This document shows positions 11,127 to 22,663 of a DNA stretch of 64,000 nucleotides, in pieces. The first letter of the stretch is position 1; every line of letters begins with the position of its first letter. The notes under the pieces were generated by a model. That model was given only the letters and a program-made list of their open reading frames with translations, had not been told where the DNA came from and searched no databases. This DNA comes from Acorus gramineus. Its lineage: Eukaryota; Streptophyta; Magnoliopsida; Acorales; Acoraceae. The DNA lies in the NCBI GenBank assembly GCA_030737835.1, contig CM060850.1, positions 2,941,788-3,005,787 of the forward strand. The letters are read 5' to 3'. The position numbers and the translations under genes are program-made.

Positions 11127-13100
11127 TTTGATAGAAATGTGACAAGCAGTCTTTTCTTTTCTCCACTATTACATTTTCATGTTCTCCACCTAAACTTTAA
11201 TATAATGAAGATACTAAAATCATTTTACAGCCAAAATTGATGAAATTTATTTATAAGATTATATCAATATTAGCAGCACTCGCAGTACTAAAAAACAAAC
11301 AGCAACTCAATCAGATATAGGAAGAAAAAAGTGACTTTTATCAGAAAAGAAACAGAGAAAGAGCCAATATAACATGCAATTGCACACTTGCTTTTCTGTC
11401 CACACATCCACACGTGCAATAATTGGAAAAGATACACTATACTATACATTTTTTTACAAAAACACAAGGGAGCTGAGGTATCAATAAATTATCATTCTCG
11501 TAAGAAAACCTGATAAGTGTATATTAGTTGCATGAGAAATAAGTGTTTTATAAAGGGAATTTTAGAATTATGGAGTACCCTCCCCACATACGAGAATTGA
11601 TTAGTTGATGAAAGAAGTTGTCACTTTAGGACACAGAGAAGCAAAGTTTACTACTAAAATTCTGAGATATAAACCAAAATAATAAAGCAGTCCAGGTATT
11701 CTGCGACTGCATCCCGACTGTTCCATCAGACAAAACGACCATTACAAATGTGCAACATGAGTTCCACCAAGAAAATAAATTGTTAAAAAAAACAGAGAGA
11801 ATCATTCTTAGTTCACAAGCATTGATTAAATTCCTGGAGCTATAAAATTATTGTAATTTATATACACTGCCCCTAATTTGTGTTGTTTTAGTGAAATTAA
11901 TCATTTTTTTTTATTGAATATGCAAAACTGATAAACCAGAACCTGACTGAGAAAAAAATTTACACCTTCAAATCTTTGCTAGGCACTCATCCAACTATCA
12001 ACCCACTACTTCAAAGACCAAAAAGAAACATACAATGTATACTCTAGGATTCAGCGACAACTATACAAAGAACGCACACATTTATGTACTAAATTTTAAA
12101 GGAACCAAGATATGTGATTGGTGCTTTAATAAAATGACAGATGGTATTACTTATAGAGCATATATAGGTCATGGACTCCCGGTCTCTCACAAGGACTGAT
12201 GCCCCTCATATCTACCTATAACAGGCTTAATGAAGAACAATAAATTGACCTCAACATTGTATATGGAATGCATCAATCATAAAAATGATAAATCCTGCAG
12301 TGTTACATGGTAAATGATGATACTATTTCATTAGTTTAAGTACTGGCATGTCTGCATTTAGATCTTCCAACAAGTGAACCTAACATCTTACAACACAATA
12401 AACTCTAAAAATCAACAGAAACACAAATTTCACTCCGTGCTTTTAAATTCCAAATCTATCCAAACAGAGATCAAAACAAAACCATACTACAATTCTCCCC
12501 ATCAGACTGGCCACAAACACCATCATCAAAGTATCAACTTTTTTTTGCCAAAATCCCCTGCTTCACAGACCCATTTTCTAATAAAGCTCAGAATCTATGG
12601 CACAAACTGCAGTTTTCATTCAAGGACAATCTACCATGAAAGCCAGGTTTAATTTAAAACACATTCCTTCATCAAGACTCTGTTTTTTTTTTTTTTTTGA
12701 CCTAAAACCCAATCTGTACAAAAAAAAAAAAATCATCATTCATCTAGACACCCAGGCAGGCATGGATAAAAAATGAAATCGAATATATAAAAAAAAAAAA
12801 ACTCACACAACAAAATCTTCCATTAAAACCTAGTTTTTCCTTCTTGACCACTGCAATCAAGCAATCCATACAATACAACAAAATGAATTACAGAAACAAA
12901 GACCACGACTTTCCATTTCAAACAAACCCCAATAAAGAAAAACCAAAACAGAACAAGATCAGAGAAATGGAAATACCTGTTAAATGAGAGACTCACCAAC
13001 TGAGATGAGAAACCCTCAAAGAGAAGCTAAAACCCTAAATAAAAAAAAAACAAAAAAAAAAAACAGAGGGCTTTGAAAGAGAGGGAGCAAAAGAGAGGAA
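11127..13100 (-). other. Probable 5'-leader intron and leader exon of the F-box gene
   Basis: No other gene is visible in this AT-rich stretch. On the minus strand, around 13060-12997, there is leader-like sequence containing AACCCTAAA-type pyrimidine/purine tracts, ending in a good donor (GTTG then GTGAGT at 12996). I infer a 5'-UTR exon at about 13080-12997 and a leader intron of nearly 1.9 kb running to shortly before the ATG at 11126. I could not fix the acceptor. Alternatively the leader is unspliced and the donor fortuitous. Confidence 0.4.
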
Positions 13101-13665
13101 TGTACTTAAGGTTTGTGAGGAGGACCCACCTTTGTTGTGGTCCTCTGGATTTCGATCAGACGGTTGGGGGCGAACTGGAGGTTATTTTTTCTCCTTTTTT
13201 AAATGTTGGGTTTTGGGGGGAAACTGAAATTTAAAAGGGATTTCGGCGGGAGACTAAAATTTGTTTTTGTTTTTTTTAATGACTAAATTGTCCTTGACGG
13301 GGTTCAAAAATTACGGGACAGTTATGGTGACACGTGGGATGGATATCTTTCGTGGATATCAGAAAGAGATTCGGTGAATATCTGAGAGAGGTGCACGTGA
13401 CAGAGATTTGGCTAACCTGATTGGTTGTTTGGGTTGTGGGATAGGGTGGATAAGGTAGAATAAAATGTAAAATATTATATTTGTTTGGTAAGATTAAACA
13501 GAATAATTGTGTGATAAATAAGTTAGTATTGATATTTCAGATATTTTTAAAATTATTTTATTTTTACAAATCTATTTCACTGTATAAAAAACACGCATAT
13601 TAAATCATTCGTCATCACTCTTCTATAAATAAGAGTAATTCACATAATAAATTAATTTTTAACTA
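13101..13665. promoter_or_regulatory. Probable promoter region of the F-box gene
   Basis: GC-richer than the desert beyond it. ACGTG cores occur in 'gacacgtggg' near 13330 and 'gtgcacgtga' near 13391, which are G-box/ABRE-type sites recognised by bZIP and bHLH factors. Their position 200-300 bp upstream of the inferred leader exon fits a stress-responsive promoter, as the FBS family name would suggest, but this is inference. From about 13430 MITE-like AT-rich DNA begins. Confidence 0.35.
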
Positions 13666-14452
13666 GGAAAAATAACTAAAAAAAAGTCTTCTAAAAGTTA
13701 GAAATACCAAAATCAACTACTTTTTAAAATTATACAAAAAAAAATCGCATTTCAAAATTTTTGAAACAAAAAAGACTAATATATTATTATGTAATTAGAT
13801 CCATAACATATTCCATATCTCTTGGCTTTGTTAAAATATTTCACCCTCTTAATTTTGTTAATGTATTTCACACATTTTCATAAAAAAACTTTTTTTTTAC
13901 TCTAAATTCTTTATGATTAGGTAAAATTTGTGAGATATGTGCCAATATAATTTGAATTCTTTATGATGAACTTTATTAAATGTTGATGTTTTTTTAAAAA
14001 GTGAATATGTATTAATGATGCCATAAAAATATGTGAATAGACAAGAAAAAAATGTAAATAAATTTTTATAATACTAAAATATTATTTACTACATTGGGGC
14101 ATAACATAGATTTAAATTACATATTATGATTATACACAATGAAAAATAATAAACAACATCATGTAAGATATATATAATATAAGAAACACACAATATGATT
14201 ATGTAATAACAAAACCTCTAAGAGATTAATTTGGGTCATATAAAGAGAGATCGTTATTTTGTAAGAAAAATAGAATTTTGGTGTGGAATAACCTAATAAT
14301 GGATAGAGGAATATTAAAAATCTAATTACATGGGGGTAGACTAGTCTTTTGTGTTTTCAAAAATGTGAAATGAGATTTTTTTAAGTGTAATTTTAAAAAG
14401 TGGATGATTTGTATATTTTTAACTTTGAATATATTTTTTTTGCCATTTTTCC
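13666..14452. mobile_element. Mutator-like MITE, family F, copy 1, with 9-bp target duplication
   Basis: A 787-bp non-coding element starting 'ggaaaaataac' and ending 'gccatttttcc'. Its terminal inverted repeats run for about 110 bp; for example 'gaaataccaaaatcaac' and 'aaaaagactaat' recur inverted near the right end. It is flanked on both sides by the perfect 9-bp repeat TTTTAACTA (13657-13665 and 14453-14461). Long TIRs plus a 9-bp duplication are the hallmark of Mutator-like elements. There is no transposase, so it is non-autonomous. A second copy in opposite orientation is at 43801-44530. Confidence 0.85.
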
Positions 14453-14461
14453 TTTTAACTA

Positions 14462-14863
14462 TTATAAATCATCAACCACACGCAGGATCCAGCCCTGGGC
14501 AAAGGAGACCGAAACAACTGCCTTGAGATCTCAATAACCACATGATTAGTGAAATAAAATAAATGAATAATAAGATGTGTCAATTTTGCTTAAGAATTAG
14601 TTTCTCTTAACACACATTTTTTCTCAAAATTAAACATAAAATTTCTCCCATCCTTAATTCTCTTCAACCATAATGACTATCTCACTGTATCTTTTCCACC
14701 CTAGTCCCTCAGGTTGTTTAAAATAAATAGTTCTTAAACCCTTTTCAGTATTTTTATGATTTTATAACTTTTTCAGTGCATTAAAATTTAAATTTTTTTG
14801 TTGCTTTTATGTTTTTAAATTTTTATAAAACGTTGTGTATCTATTTTATAATATTATTATAGC
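14462..14863. other. AT-rich intergenic DNA between two transposons
   Basis: About 400 bp without open frames or recognisable signals. The final 8 bp (14856-14863, ATTATAGC) are the left target-site duplication of the adjoining hAT element. Confidence 0.6.
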
Positions 14864-15973
14864 CACCGGCGGAGCCACTTGAGGCCATAACCAAAACCAA
14901 TCATTAGGCCATAACCCATACAATAACAACAACCAAAACAGATTAACAAAGGGCAACAACAGCCCACCCACCACGCAAAATCAGGGAATAAAACAAATAA
15001 AAAAAATACCCATGAGGCCATGATTCACGGTGATGAATCCACTGATAGAACTCTGAATTTTTTTATTTAATTCTAGACCCTTTTAATTTTTAGGTGGTAG
15101 ATTAATTTTAATTAAGGTCTATAGGTCATAGGCTTCATCTGCATATAAAATTTTCTAAACAATAACATCCCAACACTTAAAAAAAAAAAAAAATTTACTC
15201 ATGAGCCATCTAAACCATCCACGTTTTTTGTGTGCCTTCACCTCTTATTTTAATTAACTCTCCCCCCTCCAGATAAAACAGAAGTCCATTTTGATTCTAC
15301 TTTTTCATTGACCCCTAAGCCTCCTTCAATATCCATATTTCACAGACAGCCATAAAGGTACAGACTCCACTCTTAGTGTCCCTATTCATGCACCCATCTT
15401 GAAAAAAATAGATTCTTTAATCATTTTTATCTTTTTTTTATTTCAATTATTCCTAATATCAATCTCCATCTCTAAAAAAATTCATAATTTTTACTTTTTG
15501 TTCTATTAAACCGTCCCACAATTTAGAATCTAAAATTAGTAATCATTTCCTCTATTCCATTAACACTTCGAAGGTATATAGTTTTTCTCTTTTACCATAT
15601 TGTCATTGTTACTATTTTATTTAAAGTTTAAAATATTTATGTAAACATCTAAAATAATCAAATCAATCAACATTTTTAGAATATGAAACCTCGTTGAGAT
15701 CAAATTTAAAGGTATGTATTGCTTATTAAATTTATATTTTGATATCTTTTTTGGTAAATCATCGATGTGAAATTTGACATATCGTTTTAAAATATGATAA
15801 TTATCTTTTAAAATTATTTAGTGATATAATTTATATAAATATCTTTATTTCATAATATATACATTTATTTTTAAGCTATTGAAATTAAAAAACGAACGAT
15901 ATGCCTTTAGAAAATATTTACATAAGTCATATTAGCCCCCCCCCCCCTCATAAAAATCCTAACTCTGCCACTG
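14864..15973. mobile_element. Non-autonomous hAT element with perfect 8-bp target duplication
   Basis: A 1,110-bp element. Its left end CACCGGCGGAGCCAC and the reverse complement of its right end CAGTGGCAGAGTTAG form short imperfect terminal inverted repeats of the CAGTGGCGGAGCCA type found in many plant hAT elements. The perfect 8-bp repeat ATTATAGC flanks it at 14856-14863 and 15974-15981; eight bases is the hAT duplication length. The interior has no transposase frame and contains a run of 13 C just inside the right end (about 15937-15949). Confidence 0.85.
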
Positions 15974-16022
15974 ATTATAGCTTAAACTAAAATGATGTAG
16001 ATTAAACAATTCATATTTTTTA

Positions 16023-16775
16023 TAGGAAAAATACCCAAAAAAATCATTTAAAAAGAACCATTTTTCAAAACTCTACTAAAAAAGTCTTATTTCACTATTT
16101 TAGAAAATAAAATGACTTAACTACCCTTAAGTTATTTACTATTTAAACATCATAACACATTTTTAATTATTTAACACTCCAATTAAAGAACATTAATAAA
16201 TAATAAAATATATTTTTTATTTGTGAATGAAGTTTATTATTATTTTTTGTATATCTAAATATACCATTAAGAGTTAAATTAAAAAATTAAAATTTTTTGT
16301 TACAAAATATTGTTTAATTAGATATTTCTAAACTTTATAAAATCTTTTGGGCACTTACATATGTTTGATAATATACACAAAAAATCATTATCTAAGACAT
16401 TTATAAGATATATAAATAACAAAAATATTGAAAAAAACTTTAAAAAGTTAGGAAAACTCTAAAAATCATCTTGTAAATTTAAGAATGATAATTTTGACAA
16501 TATTAATATTTTTATAGCATACTTAAAAAAATTTAAAAACATATAAAATCACTCTAAAAAAATTATTTCTTATATTGATATTATTTTTCAATTAGATGAT
16601 GGTATGTAGAGTTTTAAAAATGGTGAGAGAGATTTTAAAAATTATAAGAGACGAGATCATTTCCGTCATTTTAAATTTTAAGATTGCTAAATGAGACATT
16701 TTAAGTAGAATTCTTAAAAGAAACCATTTTGAGTTTTTTTTTTTTTTATCTTTAGAAGACTTTTTTGAGTATTTT
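16023..16775. mobile_element. MITE-like inverted-repeat element, family D, copy 2
   Basis: Starts with 'ggaaaaatacccaaaaaa' and ends near 'gagtattttc', with a subterminal inverted block (catttttcaaaactctac against its reverse complement near 16705-16735). Flanking 9-mers TTTTTTATA and about TTTTTTAAA differ at one position, so a 9-bp Mutator-type duplication is possible but not proven. The interior matches 4085-4440. A 69-codon minus-strand open frame here is AT-biased and not a gene. Confidence 0.55.
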
Positions 16776-17444
16776 CTTTTTTTAAATATGAATAAGACCA
16801 CACTTTAAAAACTTGTTTAAGAGCATCTCCAATGGACATGTTAGCACTTTATCACTCAACTAGACACTCATTTATTATATGATTATTTAGTTGATTGTTG
16901 TAACTCTAATGGACTAGCTAAATAACTAGCCAAAATAATAGTGGACTCACCTCTCCACCCACTCAAACTTCTCCACCCACCCAAAATAATATTTTTAAAA
17001 ATTTTTTAAATGGTGGGGCCCACATTTAGTATGCCCTTAACACTTTTATTGGAGCACCATTTTTATATGTTTTTTAAAAATCTGACACTAACTAATGAGT
17101 TAACATCGATTAAAAAAATTAATTCTCAGGGTCAGGTCGGTAGAGAACTAATCGAGGGAGGGTCTTCTCCGGCTTTCGGCTTGATCACAGCAACCGAACA
17201 GACCCAACGGGAGGGAGGGAGGGAGAGGAGGAAAGAAAGAAAAAGAGGGTAGAGAAACCTATGTGTGATAAAAAGAAAAAGAGAAAAGTAGTAGGTGGTA
17301 GTCCGGTAGGGTTGGTGTTTGAGTTGAGAGTATTTATAAGGTGGTGAGTTCAGGGAAAAATAAAATGAAAGGAGGTGGGATTAATAGGATTGTGCCTAAA
17401 ATAATTAGGGAGGTGAGAATATATCCATCCTTATGTGTCACAGC
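16776..17444. mobile_element. Probable MITE with GAGCATCTCCAATGG end, then intergenic DNA
   Basis: At about 16821 the motif GAGCATCTCCAATGGA appears, a typical end of widespread plant MITEs. A partial inverted counterpart ('ttattggagcacc') is at about 17045-17060. From 17140 a GC-richer stretch leads into a purine tract (GGGAGG repeats, 17205-17255). An 80-codon open frame crosses it but has no recognisable domain. I see no gene. Confidence 0.4.
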
Positions 17445-17937
17445 TAGGTCTGTTAACTAGTCGGATTCAAACTAGACGATGGTGGACCCAGACCTAACTC
17501 GTGACAAAATCTGGTTGGACCCGTACCCGGATTGAGAATGCCTAATAAAAAAAACCTCACCTTTACAAAATAATTTATAAATTCAAAATCTACCATAATT
17601 TTAAGAATATATAACATATAACATAAAATATATTAAACTTAATACTAAAAAGATTTTCCCAAAAAAAAATACTAAAACGATTTAAAATAAATTAATACAA
17701 ATACATAAAAATTAAATCTACTTTTTAAAGTCTTACAAGTTACAACAATACCCAAAATAAATCATGCAACAAACCAATCAAATTATACGAATTCAAACAT
17801 TAATTGTCCAAAACATTGAAATAAGTTAACTAAAATTACACAAACACATTTTATTATTAAGTTACAGGCGGGTCTCGAATTAAGGTGGACCTGATTACAA
17901 GTGTGATTTATTCGACTCGATTTGGATCAGACCAGGT
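17445..17937. repeat. Low-complexity GACC-rich block, hAT-related
   Basis: Begins 'taggtctgttaactagtcgg' and contains GGACCC/GACCTG-rich sequence at both edges (17480-17540 and 17875-17935) around an AT-rich centre. This is the layout of hAT elements whose subterminal regions consist of short GGTCC/GACCCG iterations. No coding content. The exact ends and target duplication are unresolved. Confidence 0.4.
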
Positions 17938-18287
17938 TAGGCCTGTCAACGGTTGGGTCCAGACCTGGACCCGACCCGACCCAACTCGGATCCATTTACA
18001 TGTATAATATGCCTGACACGATTTGGACCTGACTCGGTGGACCCGAACATACAAACGGATCGAGTCCGGGTCCACCACACCCCGACCTGTTAGAACCGAG
18101 ACCCAACTGTTTTATTAATACATGCTCATATATTACAAGATTGTTAGTATTAGTTGATCTAAATTTTGTTTCTTATTTATCAAGTTACAAGAATAAGTTT
18201 TAACTCATTTTTGTATTCATAAGTCCATAACCAAGTTAATAAATCATAACCTATAACCAACCAAACCCATCCGTTGACAGACCTTAT
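17938..18287. mobile_element. Short hAT-like MITE
   Basis: Left end 'taggcctgtcaacggttggg' and right end 'cccatccgttgacagacctta' are imperfect reverse complements. A GACCCGACCCGACC low-complexity zone lies just inside the left end. This end structure (TAGGSCTGTCAACGG) is characteristic of hAT-Ac type non-autonomous elements in plants. I could not find a matching 8-bp duplication, so the borders are approximate. Confidence 0.6.
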
Positions 18288-18541
18288 TAGCCTATTAGCT
18301 TTTGAATTCGTATAATTAATTGGTTTGTTGCATGATTTATGTTTATTGTCTAGGTTAATATATTAGTGTTTATTATTTTGAATGCTATTTAAGTTAATAT
18401 ATAGTGTTTATTATTTTAAATATTATATGTTTATTGTTTTGAATATTTACTTTGTGACACAAATAATCATCAGCTCTCCCTTTTAGTTCATTGTTATATT
18501 GTTTAGATTTCTGTTTACTCTTGAATGTTATATGTTAGTAT

Positions 18542-18830
18542 TTATTATCTTTAATGTTGTTTAGTAATTCATTCACTTATTTTGAATTGTACAAAAATAT
18601 GTTTAAACATAGCGTCTTTATTATTATCTTTAATGTTGTTTAGTAATTCATTCACTTATTTTGAATTGTACAAAAATATGTTCAAACGTAATGTCAGGAC
18701 ACCGGTTTAGAAAGTTCTATAATAACTAGTGCTTTATATAATTTTAATTCATTTACTTATTTTAAATTGTATAAAAATATGTTCAAACGTAGTGTCAGGA
18801 CACCAGTTTAAAAAGTTCAATAATAACTAA
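18542..18830 (+). repeat. Nested tandem duplications (79-bp and 101-bp periods)
   Basis: The block 'ttattatctttaatgttgtt' starts at 18542 and again at 18621 (period 79). A partly overlapping block ending 'ttcaaacgtaatgtcagg' starts at 18681 and recurs at 18782 (period 101), with the shared 'attcatttacttattttaaattg'-type segment (read in pieces) appearing three times. Non-coding. It looks like stepwise local duplication in AT-rich DNA. Confidence 0.75.
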
Positions 18831-19259
18831 TACTCTACGTAATTTTTTTTTAATATAATGATAAGGCAAACAAATTCATGAGTTTTTTTTTATTATTAAC
18901 CATATTCGGATCAGATTGAACTTGGGTCCACATTTTCAATGACCCACAAGATCTTAAATTGGACCTGGATCCGCCGAATTGTACCACGCATGGGTTCACT
19001 CAGACCCGACCTGCTGGCAGACCAGGTGGACCTGAACAGAAAATCGGGCCTCGCACGAAAGGACAAAAATAATGCATGGAACATAGGAATATGTGCTCGA
19101 AAGAAAAGTAAAGTAAAGAAAAAGAAAATCCTAAGTACATGGTCAAAAGCGTATGTCAAAATTAACAGGGCCACTGACTACAATCTATGATGAACCCCTC
19201 ATTTGTCAACTAACATAAACAGATAATAGAGGAGAATAACAACATAATAGTCCTTATTC
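18831..19259. other. Intergenic DNA with GACC-rich low-complexity block
   Basis: A second hAT-like GGACCTG/GACCCGACC-rich patch lies at about 18905-19045. Small open frames on both strands (83-87 codons) come from this composition. No gene is supported. Confidence 0.45.
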
Positions 19260-19692
19260 GCTGTTTGTTTGGAGCGGATAAACCCTGATAGTTATGCTTG
19301 GATAAACTAGCATAAGGCCTTATAACAATTCTACTAAAAGGTGAGAATAGCTTATCAGGACTTATCTATTCCTGAGAATAAAAATACCCCTCACCATCAT
19401 TACAAAAAATATTATCTCTCTTACTTTAACACACCCCAATGGTACACCCTTATTTAAGGTGGACCATCTGATCAATATGCCTGGTCACTCTGATTAAATC
19501 TGGACCATCAAAAATACACTGAAAAAACAAATCTCATCGTGACCGTCCAAAATCACTCTGCTTTTTTTTCATCACCGTACACGTGTCCGGCTACCATCCC
19601 ATCCCATTCACTCCCACCGACCATCCTCGAATACCCCTTTTCGTTCTCATCTCTCACTCGACTCCCTCTGCAACGAAATCGAAACCCTAGCT

Positions 19693-20042
19693 ATGTTGGA
19701 GGGGCGATTCACCATGGACAACTTCTGAGAGCTTGGAATCGTGTAGATCGAAGTTCGGGATCCGCTGCGGTTTCTAATGTTAATGAGGCGGCTTTGGTCA
19801 ACCAAGCCCAGAAAGAGGTGATCCACGGATTGGGACGGGGAGGAAACCTGCCGCTTGGGGCCGTGAAAGCATTGATGGAAAAGAATTCGGACACCACTGC
19901 CGATGCTGGAGCGGCAGGAGGAGCGGCGGGAGGTAGGAGAGGTTCGAGTTCTCGGGGTAGGGGAGGAAGCAGAGGTGGTGGAAATCATCACCAGAGGGAT
20001 CGGGCGATGGAGAAACACTTTTCAGGATTGACTGGATTTTGA
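19693..20042 (+). pseudogene. Unidentified Gly/Arg-rich protein fragment, start codon lost
   Basis: An open frame of about 167 codons ends at 20042, but it has no usable ATG near its beginning; the only Met codons are internal and late. The credible protein part starts around 19700. It reads LLRAWNRVDRSSGSAAVSNV, then NQAQKEVIHGLGRGGNLPLG and AVKALMEKN, then an Ala/Gly-rich linker and an RGG-type tail (RGRGGSRGGG), ending MEKHFSGLTGF. Codon use is GC-rich and coherent. An ATG at 19693 in another frame (MLEGRFTMDNF, then TGA) follows an AAACCCTAG leader-like sequence, so one frameshift may separate the true start from the rest. I do not recognise the family; the RGG tail suggests nucleic-acid binding. 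It lies inside the 19260-21300 element, which fits a captured and damaged gene. Confidence 0.4.
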
Positions 20043-20316
20043 TGATCTTGTTGTGGTAGATGATTGTCAAGCAGAAAGTGGAGTTGGTTTGATTGGGGTG
20101 TATCTATAGTTTTTTTTGGGCAGATTATACATTCTGGGCTTTTTGTTATATGAGTTGATCATCTTGGACATGATTTTATACAGATGCGGAAGCTGATATG
20201 AGAAACATTTGAAATCTTTATACAGGTATCTACTTTTTAAGAACTGTTTTGGGTAACTGTTTGGAATTCATGGGATAAGATATGAATTGTTTAATTTTTT
20301 TCTCTTTTTTTAGATA

Positions 20317-20542
20317 GTGTTTGGTAACGCGATTGTAAAACTGATTTTCTATCATCGCTGAGTTTAAAATTGCGATTGCAGGAAGCTGTCTACTCTCAAT
20401 TTTTTGAAATCGCAGCTTTTGGACACTATTTGTCTGCAATCACTAGGTTTAAAACTACGATTGCAAAACTATTTGGTTGTACGATTGCATAATCAGATTG
20501 TAGCTACAATCGCAAATGCTCCGCAATCGCGCAACCAAACGC
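20317..20542. mobile_element. MITE with GTGTTTGGTWRCGCGATTG ends
   Basis: About 226 bp. The left end 'gtgtttggtaacgcgattg' and the reverse complement of the right end 'gcgtttggttgcgcgattg' match at 16 of 19 positions. The interior repeats the GCGATTGCAG/CTGCAATC theme and is partly palindromic. Non-coding. The superfamily is uncertain (hAT- or Harbinger-like). Confidence 0.7.
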
Positions 20543-21394
20543 TTATCATTACAAAGCAAATGGAATCAACACTAAGCATACATAGAGTAATTGACAAACA
20601 TATTTGAAGGTCCACCATAAAATATTACATAAGATGGACGGTACTTATTTAATTTAAATAAGTGTTTTTTCTTGATATATATCTATCAACGTTAACCAAA
20701 CATAAACTTATATTTCAATATTAAATTAAATGAATGCTTATATAAGAATGCTAGTGTTATTTGGTACAACAACAATATTGACAATGTTACTCATGTAATA
20801 AAATCTATCAATTTTATGGACAACCTATGATTTATATATATTTTCTATTTATGATCAAGTCATTGAGTAAATATAATTAAATTGATATAAGATAATTAGA
20901 ATCACCATAAAGCATTTGGAATCACCAATGAATACATAGATTAGTAGTTATATAAAGGCCCACCATAAAATATTACATAAGATGGACCGTCCAGATTTAA
21001 TTACACTCATGATGGACTGATTTATATTCATCAATTACACCAAACATAAAAATATATTTCAGGGGCAAAGTTGACATTTTAAAAATAATAACTCCCTATC
21101 CATCCCTTATCAACCATTTATCCACAGTTTATTCTAGGTCAACCAAACACAAAAAATCTACATTTTACGTTTCCCAATAAGAATAAATAAGAATAACAAA
21201 AAATGCAACCAAACACGGATAGGCCTATTCTGCCAAACACTAATATTTATCCCCGTATAACTATCAGGGCTGAATAACACAATTGCACTTCCCAAACGGG
21301 GGGATAGTGAATATTTTTTTATAAAAAAAAAAAAAAAAAGGAAAGAAGAAAATTCAAAATACAATTATTGAATTGGGACAAGGAAATTTGGTGA

Positions 21395-21592
21395 GTTTAA
21401 AAATACAGTTTAAAATATAATTTTAATTTTTAATTGTTTTATATGATTTTTAAAGATATAATGATGATGGCTGTTTTATAAAACACATATTTTTTAAATA
21501 ACAATGATGCATGTAAGCTGATATGTTTGCTAACAACTTTTAATTTTAAAAATTTAAAATCCCTAAAAAAATTTTGACAAATGCACCTATAG
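21395..21592. mobile_element. Short MITE-like element, family E, copy 2
   Basis: Same order of internal blocks as 6398-6632 ('ttttatat', 'ataatgatgatgg', 'aataacaatgatgca', 'aagctgatatgtttg'), ending near 'gacaaatgcacc'. Non-coding. Confidence 0.5.
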
Positions 21593-21617
21593 AGGAAAAA
21601 CAATGTGAAAAATAAAA

Positions 21618-22500
21618 GGGATTTTTGCATATATAAATTTTAATTTTATTAAAATACTTCTACAAAAACCCACAGTGCAAAAATACCCCTTCAAAACATA
21701 AATGAGTGCAACCGTACCCCTATACCACACGCCGTGAAGAACTCTCGATTAACTATGGTTAAAAAGTCTAACCCCACATTTACATTTACCTAAATTGCCC
21801 TTATTAATTCTGAAGAAAAAAAACTTTTTTGTATAAATACCTCTCTTAAAACCCGTATTTTTTGAATTACCCATGTTATTTTCATCATTACAAAAATATC
21901 CCTGAAATTTTAATAAATTGTACAAATTTGACTTCCGTCAGTCATTGTTAGAAACACAGATTGAACCATAGTTAGATTCTTAACCTTATCATGTAAAATA
22001 AGTAATTTATCTCTCATTTAAATCACACACCCTACTCAACCCTGCGTGAAGAAGAAAAAGATAATGTTGAAGGAGAAAGAAGGAATTAAAGTTCGACCAT
22101 CCAAATAGAGCGTGAGAAGGGTATTTTGGACTATTTACATGTGATTAACGGTGGCTAATGAAGATATTTTAATAAATCCTCATAAACACTAACCTTGAGT
22201 GCAAATTTGCATGATTTATCAAAATTTTAGGGGTATTTATATAATACTAAAAATAAAAAGGATATTTATGTAAATACGGATTTTAAGAGGAGTATTTATG
22301 CAAAAAAATGGAAAAAAAATAAAACTCAGTTCGGGTAGCCTGAGGGTACAAGGGTCATTTTAACACCTACAACGGAATGAAAACAAAAAATATTACCATA
22401 CAAGACGGAATTTCACCACAGGGGCATAATTGCACTCACTTAAAGTTTTTTAGAGGTATTTTTGCACTGTGAGTTTTTACATAGGTATTTTGACAAAATT
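21618..22500. mobile_element. Inverted-repeat element, family G, about 0.9 kb
   Basis: Near the left end 'cacagtgcaaaaatacc' (about 21671-21687) is matched by its reverse complement 'ggtatttttgcactgtg' at about 22455-22471. Outward of this, 'aaaatacttctacaaaaac' pairs with 'gtttttacataggtatttt'. The interior is AT-rich with no transposase. The layout suggests a Mutator-type MITE. The outer borders are approximate. Confidence 0.65.
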
Positions 22501-22663
22501 TTTTTATTTTATTTAATGTATATATATTTTTATAAAAAATGATATATAAAATGCATAGACTCATTGATATAAATGTTTAAAAAGAAAGATAAAAATAAAA
22601 TGGTGGTCCAAGTCCAATGTTCTTAATTGCACATAAGATTGTTAATGGAGGCGTTTGATTCTT

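Larger units (their letters stand above)
19260..21300. mobile_element. Inverted-repeat element of about 2 kb carrying a gene fragment
   Basis: Near each edge is the same 13-mer in inverted orientation: CCCTGATAGTTAT at 19283-19295 and its reverse complement at 21257-21269. In both cases GGATAAA follows a few bases inside, and TGTTTGG-type sequence lies close by. Between them sits a GC-rich, gene-like segment (about 19540-20042) in otherwise AT-rich DNA, plus a nested MITE (20317-20542) and a direct duplication. In the duplication, 'ccaccataaaatattacata' starts near 20611 and again near 20961. I infer a DNA element that captured host gene sequence. The exact ends and target duplication were not found. 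Confidence 0.45.
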
